From SIG636 sp045537905 (GTDB taxonomy: Bacteria > Bacillota > Clostridia > Oscillospirales > CAG-382): a DNA stretch of 7,741 bases. The stretch covers positions 1 to 7,741 of the forward strand of contig JAZSQJ010000084.1 in NCBI GenBank assembly GCA_045537905.1, read 5' to 3'. The notes under the pieces are model-generated. The model did not search any database. It saw only the letters and a list, made by a program, of their open reading frames with translations, and was not told the origin of the DNA. Position numbers and translations under genes: made by a program. This document shows, piece after piece, positions 1-6,603 of the stretch (position 1 is its first letter; the number at the start of each line of letters is the position of its first letter).

Positions 1-93
1 GAAATGCATGCGTACCGCATGATGCCATACGCCCTTGGGGGCGATTCCATACACGGCTTCGCCGTGATTCCATACCAATCCTTCGGATTGGAT
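1..93. repeat. Array of four variable-stem hairpins joined by a conserved 10-nt linker
   Basis: Four perfect inverted repeats follow one another: 7-21 (6-bp stem, loop TAC), 30-43 (5-bp stem, loop TTGG), 52-66 (6-bp stem, loop TTC) and 75-91 (7-bp stem, loop TTC). They are separated by near-identical linkers at 21-30 (GATGCCATAC), 43-52 (GATTCCATAC) and 66-75 (GATTCCATAC). The first G and last C of each linker are the outer bases of the flanking stems. The array ends with a partial linker (GAT, 91-93) where the terminator begins, and the left side is cut by the window edge. Stem sequences differ completely from unit to unit while pairing is kept, so structure rather than sequence is the shared property. 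No ORF or mobile-element gene is visible here. Function unknown: it could be an intergenic repeat family, the 3' part of a structured RNA read on the plus strand, or the 3' UTR of a gene off the left edge. Confidence 0.8.
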
Positions 94-128
94 AAAAAAG
101 CACCCGAACTGCGTTCGAGTGCTTTTTT
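94..128 (-). terminator. Intrinsic terminator of the tRNA unit, probably bidirectional
   Basis: On the minus strand a 10-bp stem (arms 113-122 and 100-109, one G-T pair) closes a 3-nt loop (GCA, 110-112). It is followed by a six-T run (94-99). It begins right at the CCA end of tRNA-Glu, whose last A is also the first of an A-run (123-128). On the plus strand the same hairpin is followed by six Ts (123-128), so it can also stop transcription entering from the left through the hairpin array. Confidence 0.92.
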
Positions 129-202
129 GGTGACCCGTAGGGGAATCGAACTCCTGTTACCGCCGTGAAAGGGCGGTGTCTTAACCGCTTGACCAACGGG
201 CC
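128..202 (-). tRNA. tRNA-Glu (anticodon TTC), CCA encoded
   Basis: The minus strand folds as a complete cloverleaf. The acceptor stem GGCCCGT pairs with ACGGGTC (one G-U), the anticodon stem CCGCC/GGCGG encloses loop CTTTCAC with anticodon TTC, and the T-loop is TTCGATT. The discriminator is A (131) and CCA is encoded at 128-130. The D-arm and anticodon arm look essentially like Bacillus subtilis tRNA-Glu (from memory). One oddity is the T-stem: AGGAG against CCCCT leaves an A-C mismatch at the fourth pair (bases 152 and 142), where a G would give a perfect stem. It lies 15 nt downstream of tRNA-Met in the same transcript and reads GAA/GAG codons. Confidence 0.96.
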
Positions 203-217
203 ATGTGCGAGGGGTTG

Positions 218-294
218 TGGTAGCGGAAGTCGGATTTGAACCAACGACCTGCCGGGTATGAACCGGATGCTCTAGCCAACTGAGCTATTCCGCC
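218..294 (-). tRNA. tRNA-Met (anticodon CAT), elongator type, CCA encoded
   Basis: The cloverleaf on the minus strand starts GGCGGAA (paired with TTCCGCT, first pair G-U). The anticodon loop is TTCATAC with anticodon CAT, the T-arm is GTTGG/CCGAC around TTCAAAT, and CCA is encoded at 218-220. A CAT anticodon could belong to initiator Met, elongator Met or lysidine-modified tRNA-Ile2. The G1-U72 acceptor pair, GGCGG start, anticodon-loop context and GCTACCA end match the B. subtilis elongator tRNA-Met as I remember it. The three G-C pairs of an initiator anticodon stem are absent. The top of the anticodon stem has a U-C mismatch (positions 27 and 43). It is the first gene of a two-tRNA transcript. 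Confidence 0.92.
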
Positions 295-329
295 ATATGC
301 CGATAGGCAACTGACCCCCGCGCCTAGGT

Positions 330-358
330 ATTATATCAACATTTATCCCGTTTGTCAA
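330..358 (-). promoter_or_regulatory. Perfect-consensus sigma-A promoter of the tRNA-Met/tRNA-Glu unit
   Basis: On the minus strand the -35 TTGACA (353-358) and -10 TATAAT (330-335) both match consensus in all six bases, separated by exactly 17 bp (336-352). The expected start is near 322-325, giving a leader of about 30 nt before tRNA-Met. The early transcribed region is GC-rich (GCGCGGGGG). The promoter starts only 25 bp past the dusB stop codon, and no hairpin terminator intervenes. Confidence 0.93.
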
Positions 359-383
359 TACCTTTTTTGTATTTTTTAGAATT

Positions 384-1334
384 TTATTTTCCGAATATCT
401 TGCCCGCTACCTCAAGGGCCTGTTTAAGGGTACAAACCGTGTTTGCCTGCCTTCTTATTGCGGCAGAGCCCGTTATGCCCTTGGAGTACCAGGACAGGTG
501 CTTTCTTGCCTCAAGGATAGCCATACGCTCCCCCTTAAGCTCGGTCATCGTAATAAGGTGCTTACAAAGAATGCGGTGCTTTTCCTCTCCGTCGGGCTCG
601 GCGTACTCCTTGCCCTCCAGTGCCGCCTTTACCTCCCCAAACAGCCAGGGTCTGCCAAGACTGCCTCTGCCTATGGCTATACCGTCACAGCCCGTGTGGG
701 CAAGAAGCCTTTTGGCGCTCTCTCCGTCCACCACGTCGCCGTTGGCAACGACTGGCACCCTTACCGCCGCCTTTACCTCAGCTATAGTCTCTGCCTCGGC
801 GGTGCCGGAATACATCTGCTCTCTGGTTCTGCCGTGGACGCAGATAAGGCTTGCTCCTGCCTCCTCTACCCTTTTTGCCAGCTCTACGGCGTTTTTGTGG
901 GCGGCGTCGAAGCCTGTACGCATCTTTACGGTAACGGGTACGTCCACTGCCTCCGCTACCGCCTTTACTATCTCTGCGGCAAGAGACGGCTTTTTCATAA
1001 GAGCACTGCCCTCTCCGCTTTTAACGCACTTAGGCACGGGGCAACCCATATTTATATCTATCGCCATAGGGCCGTACTGCATCAGCTGCTTTGCCGCCTC
1101 TGCCATATAATAAGGCTCGCTGCCGAAAATCTGTATGGCGGTGTTCTCCGCACCGTACAGGCTGGCAAGGGCGGCGGTCTTTTTGTCGCCAAAGCACACC
1201 GCCTTGGCAGACACCATCTCCGTCACCAGATAGCTTGCTCCGTACTCAGCGCACACGGCACGGAAGGCGGCATCCGTTACACCTGCCATAGGCGCCAGCA
1301 TAAGTATATTGCTTTGAGGTATAGCCTGTTTCAT
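384..1334 (-). CDS. dusB: tRNA-dihydrouridine synthase, DusB/NifR3 type
   Basis: This flavoenzyme reduces specific uridines of tRNA to dihydrouridine using FMN and NADPH. The 316-residue product has the Dus TIM-barrel signatures: LAPMAGVTD (13-21), IQIFG (67-71), DINMGCPVPK (93-102) with the expected catalytic Cys98, a KSGEGSALMK stretch (105-114), VKMRTGFD (136-143), CVHGRT (165-170) with the FMN-binding His, NGDV (198-201) and GIAIGRGSLGRPW (218-230). A C-terminal helical RNA-binding region follows. Length fits the family (about 320-340). The ATG at 1334 is chosen because SD GGGAG (1341-1345) lies 6 nt upstream; the frame stays open to 1403, but that extension overlaps the end of recG. It is the last protein gene of the cluster, 10 nt after recG, and lies immediately upstream of two tRNA genes, its substrate class. 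The DusB assignment rests on motif resemblance; which uridine it modifies cannot be read from sequence. Confidence 0.95.
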   Translation of the reverse strand: MKQAIPQSNILMLAPMAGVTDAAFRAVCAEYGASYLVTEMVSAKAVCFGDKKTAALASLYGAENTAIQIFGSEPYYMAEAAKQLMQYGPMAIDINMGCPVPKCVKSGEGSALMKKPSLAAEIVKAVAEAVDVPVTVKMRTGFDAAHKNAVELAKRVEEAGASLICVHGRTREQMYSGTAEAETIAEVKAAVRVPVVANGDVVDGESAKRLLAHTGCDGIAIGRGSLGRPWLFGEVKAALEGKEYAEPDGEEKHRILCKHLITMTELKGERMAILEARKHLSWYSKGITGSAAIRRQANTVCTLKQALEVAGKIFGK

Positions 1335-1344
1335 ATCCTGCTCC

Positions 1345-3375
1345 CTAGTTAAATATATTTTCGCTGTCCAGCCCCGAGAAAAAGCGTTGTACCGCCTGAA
1401 CAAGGCTCTCGGGCAGGGGTGCCTTTTCCAGCCTTATTGCCAGCTCCCTGGTAGCCTCTACCAGAGACATATCCAAGGACGATGCGTGGATAAAACGCAC
1501 CTCTCCGCTTTGTCTCTGACCGAAAAAGTCGCCCGGTCCACGCTGCTTTAAGTCCTCGGCGGCTATCTCAAAGCCGTCGCCGGTTCTGCACAGCACCGAT
1601 AAACGCTCGCTTGCCTTTTCCGTTATCATTATGCAGTAGCTTTTTTCACTGCCTCTGCCTACTCTGCCCCTTAGCTGGTGGAGCTGAGACAAGCCAAAGC
1701 ACTCTGCGTTTTCGATAAGCATAAGCGTAGCGTTGGGTACGTTTACACCTACCTCCACCACGGTGGTGGAGATAAGCACGTCTGCCTCCCCCGCTTCAAA
1801 GGCTTTCATTACGCTGTCCTTTTCCTTGCCCTTCATCTTGCCGTGGAGACACAGTGCCCTTACCTGAGGAAGAGCCTTTGAAAAAATGCTTTTATAGCTT
1901 TCCACACTCTTTTTGTCGTCGGTGTTGCCCTCGCCGTCCTCCACCAGGGGGCAGATGATATACGCCTGTCTGCCACGTCTGACCTGGGCTTGTAAAAAGT
2001 CGTACACCTGCGTCCGCTTGTCCTCGCCTACACACCTGGTCTGTATGACCTGTCTGCCGGGAGGGAGCTTGTCTATAACGCTTACGTCCATATCGCCGTA
2101 CATAATAAGGGACAGTGAACGGGGTATGGGGGTGGCGGACATAACCAGAGAGTGAGGGGTAAGTCCCACGCCCTTGTCCGCAAGGTTTGCCCTTTGAAGC
2201 ACGCCAAAGCGGTGTTGCTCGTCAGTGATAACAAGACCCAGGCACCTGTAGTCCACGTCCTTCTGGATTATGGCGTTGGTGCCAACCACTGCCATTATGC
2301 TACCCTCTGCCAGTCCTGCCTTGATACGGCGTTTTTCCTTGGCGGTGGTACTGCCTGTAAGCAGCTCCGGCTTTATTCCGTGCTCTGCAAACAGCTCTGT
2401 CAAGGTCTTGTGGTGCTGGTTTGCCAGTATCTCCGTAGGTGCCATCATTGCACATTGAAAGCCGTTTTTCACCGCAAAGGCCATAGCTCCCGCCGCTATT
2501 ACGGTCTTACCGCTGCCCACGTCGCCCTGTACCATACGGCACATAGGCACGTCACGGCACAGGTCGCCTAACACCTCTTTTACAACCCTCTCCTGGGCGT
2601 CGGTCAGGGAAAAGGGCAGCTTGCTGAAAAACCTGCCTATGCCCGTGTCCTTAAAGCTCATTACAGGGGCGTTGTGACGGACCAGACTGCCACGGACTTG
2701 TCGCAGTGCCAGCTGAAACACCAGCAGCTCCTCAAAGGCAAGGCTGTGCTTTGCCTTTTCCAGCTCGCCGCGGCTTTGGGGAAAATGCAAGGCATACACC
2801 GCCTCCGAATGGGACATAAGCCCGTACTCCCTTGCTATCTCCTCGGGCAGTACCGAGGGAAGGGATCGGATAAGAGGCTGGATATAGGGCATTATACGGC
2901 GTAATAGTTGTTGGGTAAGCCCCTTGGTTAAGGGATACACGGGCAATATGGGTGCCAGGCTGTCGCTGTAAGGCTCCAGCTCGGGAGCGCTTATCTCAAA
3001 GCTGTAGCCGTTTTGTCGCACCCTGCCCCAAACACGGAATTTTCTGCCCGAGACCAAAGCCTTTTCCATCCAGGGCTGGTTGAAAAAGGTAAGGGTAGCA
3101 GTACCGCTGTCGTCGCAGGCGTTTACTCTTATGTAGCTAACACCGCTGGCACCCTTCCCCACCTTCGGGGCAGAGCAGAGGGTAAGCACGGTAGAGCAAA
3201 GGTCCCCGTACTCCGCCTCGGCAAGAAGCTTTACCTCGCCCCGAAACTCGTAACGGCGTGGAAAAAAGTCCACAAGGTCCCCTGCGGTAAGCAGTCCCAG
3301 CTTTGCCAGCTTATTCCCTATTGCCTCACCTACGCCCTTGATAAAACGGGTAGGCGTATCCATTTGTACGTTCAT
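1345..3375 (-). CDS. recG: ATP-dependent DNA helicase RecG
   Basis: RecG is a double-stranded DNA translocase that remodels stalled replication forks and branch-migrates Holliday junctions and R-loops. The 676-residue product has normal family length. An N-terminal wedge/OB region (about 1-235) includes a helix-hairpin-helix-like IKGVGEAIGNKLAKLG (12-27). The SF2 core follows: Walker A GDVGSGKT (284-291), TEIL (314-317), DEQHRFG (385-391), SATPIPR (413-419), LHGKM (510-514), TTVVEVGV (537-544) and QLRGRVGR (567-574). The RecG-specific GPGDFFGQRQSG lies at 613-624. Two usually conserved residues differ: N367 in GTNA (normally GTHA) and N545 in GVNVP (normally GVDVP). The start at 3375 has a near-consensus SD, AAGGCGGT (3381-3388), 5 nt upstream and overlapping the stop of the preceding gene. 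It sits between the YhaO/YhaN-like pair and dusB, consistent with a repair function for the middle of the operon. Confidence 0.98.
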   Translation of the reverse strand: MNVQMDTPTRFIKGVGEAIGNKLAKLGLLTAGDLVDFFPRRYEFRGEVKLLAEAEYGDLCSTVLTLCSAPKVGKGASGVSYIRVNACDDSGTATLTFFNQPWMEKALVSGRKFRVWGRVRQNGYSFEISAPELEPYSDSLAPILPVYPLTKGLTQQLLRRIMPYIQPLIRSLPSVLPEEIAREYGLMSHSEAVYALHFPQSRGELEKAKHSLAFEELLVFQLALRQVRGSLVRHNAPVMSFKDTGIGRFFSKLPFSLTDAQERVVKEVLGDLCRDVPMCRMVQGDVGSGKTVIAAGAMAFAVKNGFQCAMMAPTEILANQHHKTLTELFAEHGIKPELLTGSTTAKEKRRIKAGLAEGSIMAVVGTNAIIQKDVDYRCLGLVITDEQHRFGVLQRANLADKGVGLTPHSLVMSATPIPRSLSLIMYGDMDVSVIDKLPPGRQVIQTRCVGEDKRTQVYDFLQAQVRRGRQAYIICPLVEDGEGNTDDKKSVESYKSIFSKALPQVRALCLHGKMKGKEKDSVMKAFEAGEADVLISTTVVEVGVNVPNATLMLIENAECFGLSQLHQLRGRVGRGSEKSYCIMITEKASERLSVLCRTGDGFEIAAEDLKQRGPGDFFGQRQSGEVRFIHASSLDMSLVEATRELAIRLEKAPLPESLVQAVQRFFSGLDSENIFN

Positions 3376-3387
3376 CCTTTACCGCCT

Positions 3388-5478
3388 TTACAGCTTTATG
3401 CTTCTGTACGGAACGCCCTTGTCTGCAAGAGCTTTTTCCTCTCTGCCTGTACAGCTTGTTATTATAAGCTGGTCTTTTCTTTTAAGCAGCGCCTCAAGCA
3501 GGGCGGACAGTCTGGTGTCGTCCTGTCTGCAAAAGGCGTCGTCCAGCACCAGGGGCACCGCAGCACCGCCGTATATCAGCTCCAGCAGTCCCAGTCTCAG
3601 ACACAGGTACGCCATATCACGGCTCCCTGCGCTGAGGTGCTCGGCACTCTTTACACCCTCGTCACCGTCAAAGGACATATACAGCCTTGTGTCCAGCTCT
3701 ACTCCCTTGTACTTACCGCCCGTGGCGGCGGCAAAATAGGCGCTTGCCTTTTCGGCTATACGGGGGGATATAGAGGACTTCATCTCTACCCCTGCGCCTT
3801 CCAGCTCCTCTATAGCTATCTGCAAAGCCCCCATCTCCCGTCTTGCCTCCCTCAGCTCCCTTTCCTTGGAAAGATGGGCGGTTTCCAGAGCGGCGGTGTC
3901 GGCTCCTGCCATACGTAGCGCCTCCAGCCTCGCCTGCTTTGGTGAGAGCTTCTCACGGAGCAGCTTTGCACTTTGGGTGGCAAACCTGTACTCGGTTTCT
4001 ATCTGCTCTGCCGTTTTAGCAGGCTTTACCGCCCCTTCGGCTGCCCGTGCCAGCTCCTTTATATCGTATCTCGCCTCAAAGTCCGTAAGGGCTTTTACGG
4101 CGTTTTCCTTTTCCGTGCGGAGCTTGTTAAGGCGGAACAAATCCTCGGTCATTCTGTCAAGGTCCCCCTCTGCTCCTATCTCTTTTATCTGCTCCGTTAT
4201 ACGGGCGTAGTGCTTTTCCTTTTCTGCAAGGCTTGCCCTTACCGTAGCAAGAAGGGTCTCCTTTGCCGCCGCCTTTTCGGGGACGTGCCTTGCCGCCAAG
4301 CCAAGCTCCTTTACGGAGTCAAAGCCTGCACCCCTTGCGGTGTTTACACTGCTCATATACCTTGCCAGAGCCAGCACCGCAAACACAAGCGCCATAACGC
4401 CCACGCCTACGGCAACAACGCCTTGCCCTAAAGCAAAGGAAAGGATTACCCCGAGGAGAAGCAGAGTGCAGATTATTCCAAACACTGCCGCTTGCTTTTT
4501 GCTCCTTTGGCAAAAGCCTGTAAGCTGAGAGAGCACCCTGTCGCCCTCGTCCTCCTCCAGCTGTCTTTGCTTTTCCTTAAGCTCTGCTATTACTGCCTCG
4601 GTCTCAAGCTGTTCCTTGCGGAGCCTTCTGCAGCTTGTAATATGCTCCATACTAAGCTCCGAGTTGCCGAAGGCGCTAAGCGCCGCCGTAGCCGCCTCCG
4701 CCTTATCGCACAGCTCCCCGTGCTCCTTTAACAAAAGCGCCTGCCTGTATTTTTGCAAAGCCTCACGCTCTGCCTCTGCCCTCTCCGCCTCTGCTTCTCT
4801 GGCGGTAAGCGCCGCCTCTAAACGGGCGGTCTCTGCCTCCAGCACGGCGTATTCTTTAGTGCTTGCCGCCGCCTTTTCCAGCTCAGCGTAAAGCCTTGCC
4901 TCCTCTCTCTCCAGCTCGGGCAACGCTTTGTTTTTAAGGGCGTTTTTATGGTAGTTAAGGGTTTTTACAGCCTTTTCGCCGCTTACCTGCTCCTCTGCGG
5001 AAAACAGCAGGTTTTGCAGGGACGCCGCCAGGGCTTCGTCCTTGCTGTCGTGAGGGTCTACGGTAGAGAAAAACAGCAGCTTTTCTGCGGTTTTTGCACC
5101 TACGCCCAGTATCTCCTCACCGAAAACCTTACCTGCGTACAGGGGCAGTCCCGTAGCAAGCTCGGTACAAAGCGCCCTTTCCTTGTTGCCGCCCACGCTA
5201 CGCTCTATCCTGAGTCCTCTGCTGCCTCCCAGGGTAAGGGTCACCGTCGCCGCCGCCCCTGACCAGGGCATATACTTACGCTTGGGGTTTTCGCTTATGC
5301 TGTGGCTTTGGCTGTAAAAGCCGTACAAAGCAAAGATTATCGCCGCTACCAGGGTGCTTTTACCGCATTCGTTGTCCGCACTTATCAGGTTTACGCCCTT
5401 GTCAAAGCTAAAGCTTTTGCCGCTTATACCTCCAAAGGCGGCTATATCCAGCCTCTCGATTATTACATCAGGTGCCAT
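3388..5478 (-). CDS. yhaN: YhaN-like SbcC/Rad50-type ATPase with two membrane segments
   Basis: This is an SMC/Rad50-type ATPase expected to pair with the nuclease encoded just upstream. Residues 1-160 form the N-terminal ATP-binding half, with Walker A-like DNECGKST (35-42) and the KYMPW motif (68-72). Long charged helices follow (about 185-325 and 400-565, Ala/Glu/Lys/Arg-rich, coiled-coil-like). Between them, where SbcC has its zinc hook, are two hydrophobic segments (about 331-351 and 353-373) separated only by Gly-Gln, predicting a membrane hairpin with both arms in the cytoplasm. The C-terminal half has signature LSAGSRD (615-621), Walker B LVLDDAF (643-649) and DD at 653-654. The H-loop position reads SCTGRE (675-680), with Thr where a His is usual. 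At 696 residues it is clearly shorter than B. subtilis YhaN as I remember it (about 960), mainly a shorter coiled coil. SD GGGGGTG (5485-5491) lies 6 nt before the ATG; the gene starts 3 nt after the nuclease stop. Direct interaction with the nuclease is inferred. Confidence 0.88.
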   Translation of the reverse strand: MAPDVIIERLDIAAFGGISGKSFSFDKGVNLISADNECGKSTLVAAIIFALYGFYSQSHSISENPKRKYMPWSGAAATVTLTLGGSRGLRIERSVGGNKERALCTELATGLPLYAGKVFGEEILGVGAKTAEKLLFFSTVDPHDSKDEALAASLQNLLFSAEEQVSGEKAVKTLNYHKNALKNKALPELEREEARLYAELEKAAASTKEYAVLEAETARLEAALTAREAEAERAEAEREALQKYRQALLLKEHGELCDKAEAATAALSAFGNSELSMEHITSCRRLRKEQLETEAVIAELKEKQRQLEEDEGDRVLSQLTGFCQRSKKQAAVFGIICTLLLLGVILSFALGQGVVAVGVGVMALVFAVLALARYMSSVNTARGAGFDSVKELGLAARHVPEKAAAKETLLATVRASLAEKEKHYARITEQIKEIGAEGDLDRMTEDLFRLNKLRTEKENAVKALTDFEARYDIKELARAAEGAVKPAKTAEQIETEYRFATQSAKLLREKLSPKQARLEALRMAGADTAALETAHLSKERELREARREMGALQIAIEELEGAGVEMKSSISPRIAEKASAYFAAATGGKYKGVELDTRLYMSFDGDEGVKSAEHLSAGSRDMAYLCLRLGLLELIYGGAAVPLVLDDAFCRQDDTRLSALLEALLKRKDQLIITSCTGREEKALADKGVPYRSIKL

Positions 5479-5481
5479 AGT

Positions 5482-6600
5482 CTACACCCCCGTTATGTCT
5501 CTGCCGTCCAAGGCGGCAAGCCCTATTTTTAGCGCCCTAACCAGGAGGGCGTATTCCTCGCCGTCCCCGTCAAGTCCTGCCAGCCTGTCCTGCATACGGC
5601 GCAGGAACACGCCACGCAGGGTGTTTTTCTTTTCTGCCTCGGTAAGCCTTGGCATAGGCAGGGTTTTGTCCAGTATCTCGATAGACGCAGGATCAGAGCC
5701 GCCCGTTGCAAACAGCTCCTCGGTTATCCCCAAAAGGACGGCAGGCGTGCCTGTAAGCACCAGCCTTAAATGGGTGTCGCTCCCATAAGGACGCATTACA
5801 CTGCGGATAGCCTCTATAGCCTGACTGCGGCTCTCCATACCGCTGACGTCTACCGTCTCTACTGCGTATTTCCTACGGGCAAGGGATAAAAAGCCAAGCT
5901 CTGCCCTGCCCTTGCTTACGGAGCCTACAAGGGCACCCTTGTCCCCCGTTTCGTCAAAGCCTCTTCCCTCGATACAGCCCGGGTAGGCAAAGTGTACCCC
6001 ACCGTGACACAGCACTCCCGTAGACCTGTGGATGTGTCCCAGCGCTACGTAGTCAAAGCCGCTGTCTCCCAGCTCCTTAAGGCTTATGGGACCGTAGGGA
6101 GAGTCACCCGCAGCCACGTCGCCGTGACATACCAGAATATTAATAAGCTCAGGGTTTATGGGAGGAAGTCCCTTAAGGGGGCTTTCCCTCATCTCCGAGG
6201 AGGTAAAGGGCGAGCCGTACACTGCCACCCCAAGCTCCTCAAGCCGTACTACGCTCTTGCCGTCAAAGATATGTACGTTGTCCGAAAAGGGCATGGTTCT
6301 GTAAGGACTGTTTTCGTCATAGGGGTCGTGGTTGCCCGGGGAGATAAAGAAACGGATGTGGCCATACTCCTTAAGCTGACGGCACACAAAGTCCTTGGTA
6401 TCGGGGGTAACGTAGGTGCTGTCAAACAGATCGCCTGCTATCAAAAACAGCTTTACCCCCCTGTTCTTTGCGGCAAGCAGTGCCGCCGCAAAGGCACTTC
6501 TGAGGCTACGCCTTGCGTTCTCTGCCTCTCTGGGGCTAAGGGTGGTAAAGGGTGCGTCCAGATGGGCGTCTGCCATATGAAATATTCTTACGCTGTCCAT
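5482..6600 (-). CDS. yhaO: YhaO/SbcD/Mre11-like DNA repair metallo-nuclease
   Basis: This is a calcineurin-like metallophosphoesterase of the Mre11/SbcD group, predicted to be a two-metal DNA nuclease. All metal-binding motifs are present in the 372-residue product: DAH (11-13), GDLFD (56-60), GNHD (89-92), CHGD (158-161) and GHIH (188-191). The metallophosphoesterase domain spans about 1-230. Residues from about 240 to the end form a C-terminal region of the type that contacts the ATPase partner and DNA in SbcD, but no specific motif is visible there. The ATG at 6600 has a strong SD, AAGGAG (6607-6612), 6 nt upstream and inside the end of the preceding gene; the gap to that stop is 3 nt. The next gene, a YhaN-like ATPase, starts 3 nt after this stop, so the two are almost certainly co-translated as a complex. 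It resembles YhaO more than classical SbcD because its partner is membrane-anchored. Substrate and biological role are inferred. Confidence 0.93.
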   Translation of the reverse strand: MDSVRIFHMADAHLDAPFTTLSPREAENARRSLRSAFAAALLAAKNRGVKLFLIAGDLFDSTYVTPDTKDFVCRQLKEYGHIRFFISPGNHDPYDENSPYRTMPFSDNVHIFDGKSVVRLEELGVAVYGSPFTSSEMRESPLKGLPPINPELINILVCHGDVAAGDSPYGPISLKELGDSGFDYVALGHIHRSTGVLCHGGVHFAYPGCIEGRGFDETGDKGALVGSVSKGRAELGFLSLARRKYAVETVDVSGMESRSQAIEAIRSVMRPYGSDTHLRLVLTGTPAVLLGITEELFATGGSDPASIEILDKTLPMPRLTEAEKKNTLRGVFLRRMQDRLAGLDGDGEEYALLVRALKIGLAALDGRDITGV

Positions 6601-6603
6601 AAG

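Noticed and set aside
1..93. CRISPR array
   Set aside because: The repeated part is only 10 nt, the variable parts are 12-17 nt palindromes, and no cas gene is present.
356..380. Terminator for dusB
   Set aside because: Only a 5-bp AATAC/GTATT stem with a 7-nt A-rich loop is possible, without a T-tract, and it overlaps the tRNA promoter -35 region.
498..1352. Long plus-strand open frame opposite dusB
   Set aside because: Antisense shadow of dusB; low-complexity Leu/His/Cys/Tyr-rich translation with no motif or SD. The similar plus-strand frames opposite recG, the nuclease and the ATPase were rejected for the same reason.
1335..1403. 23-codon N-terminal extension of dusB
   Set aside because: It overlaps the end of recG in another frame. 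The ATG at 1334 has a well-placed SD and gives the usual Dus N-terminus.
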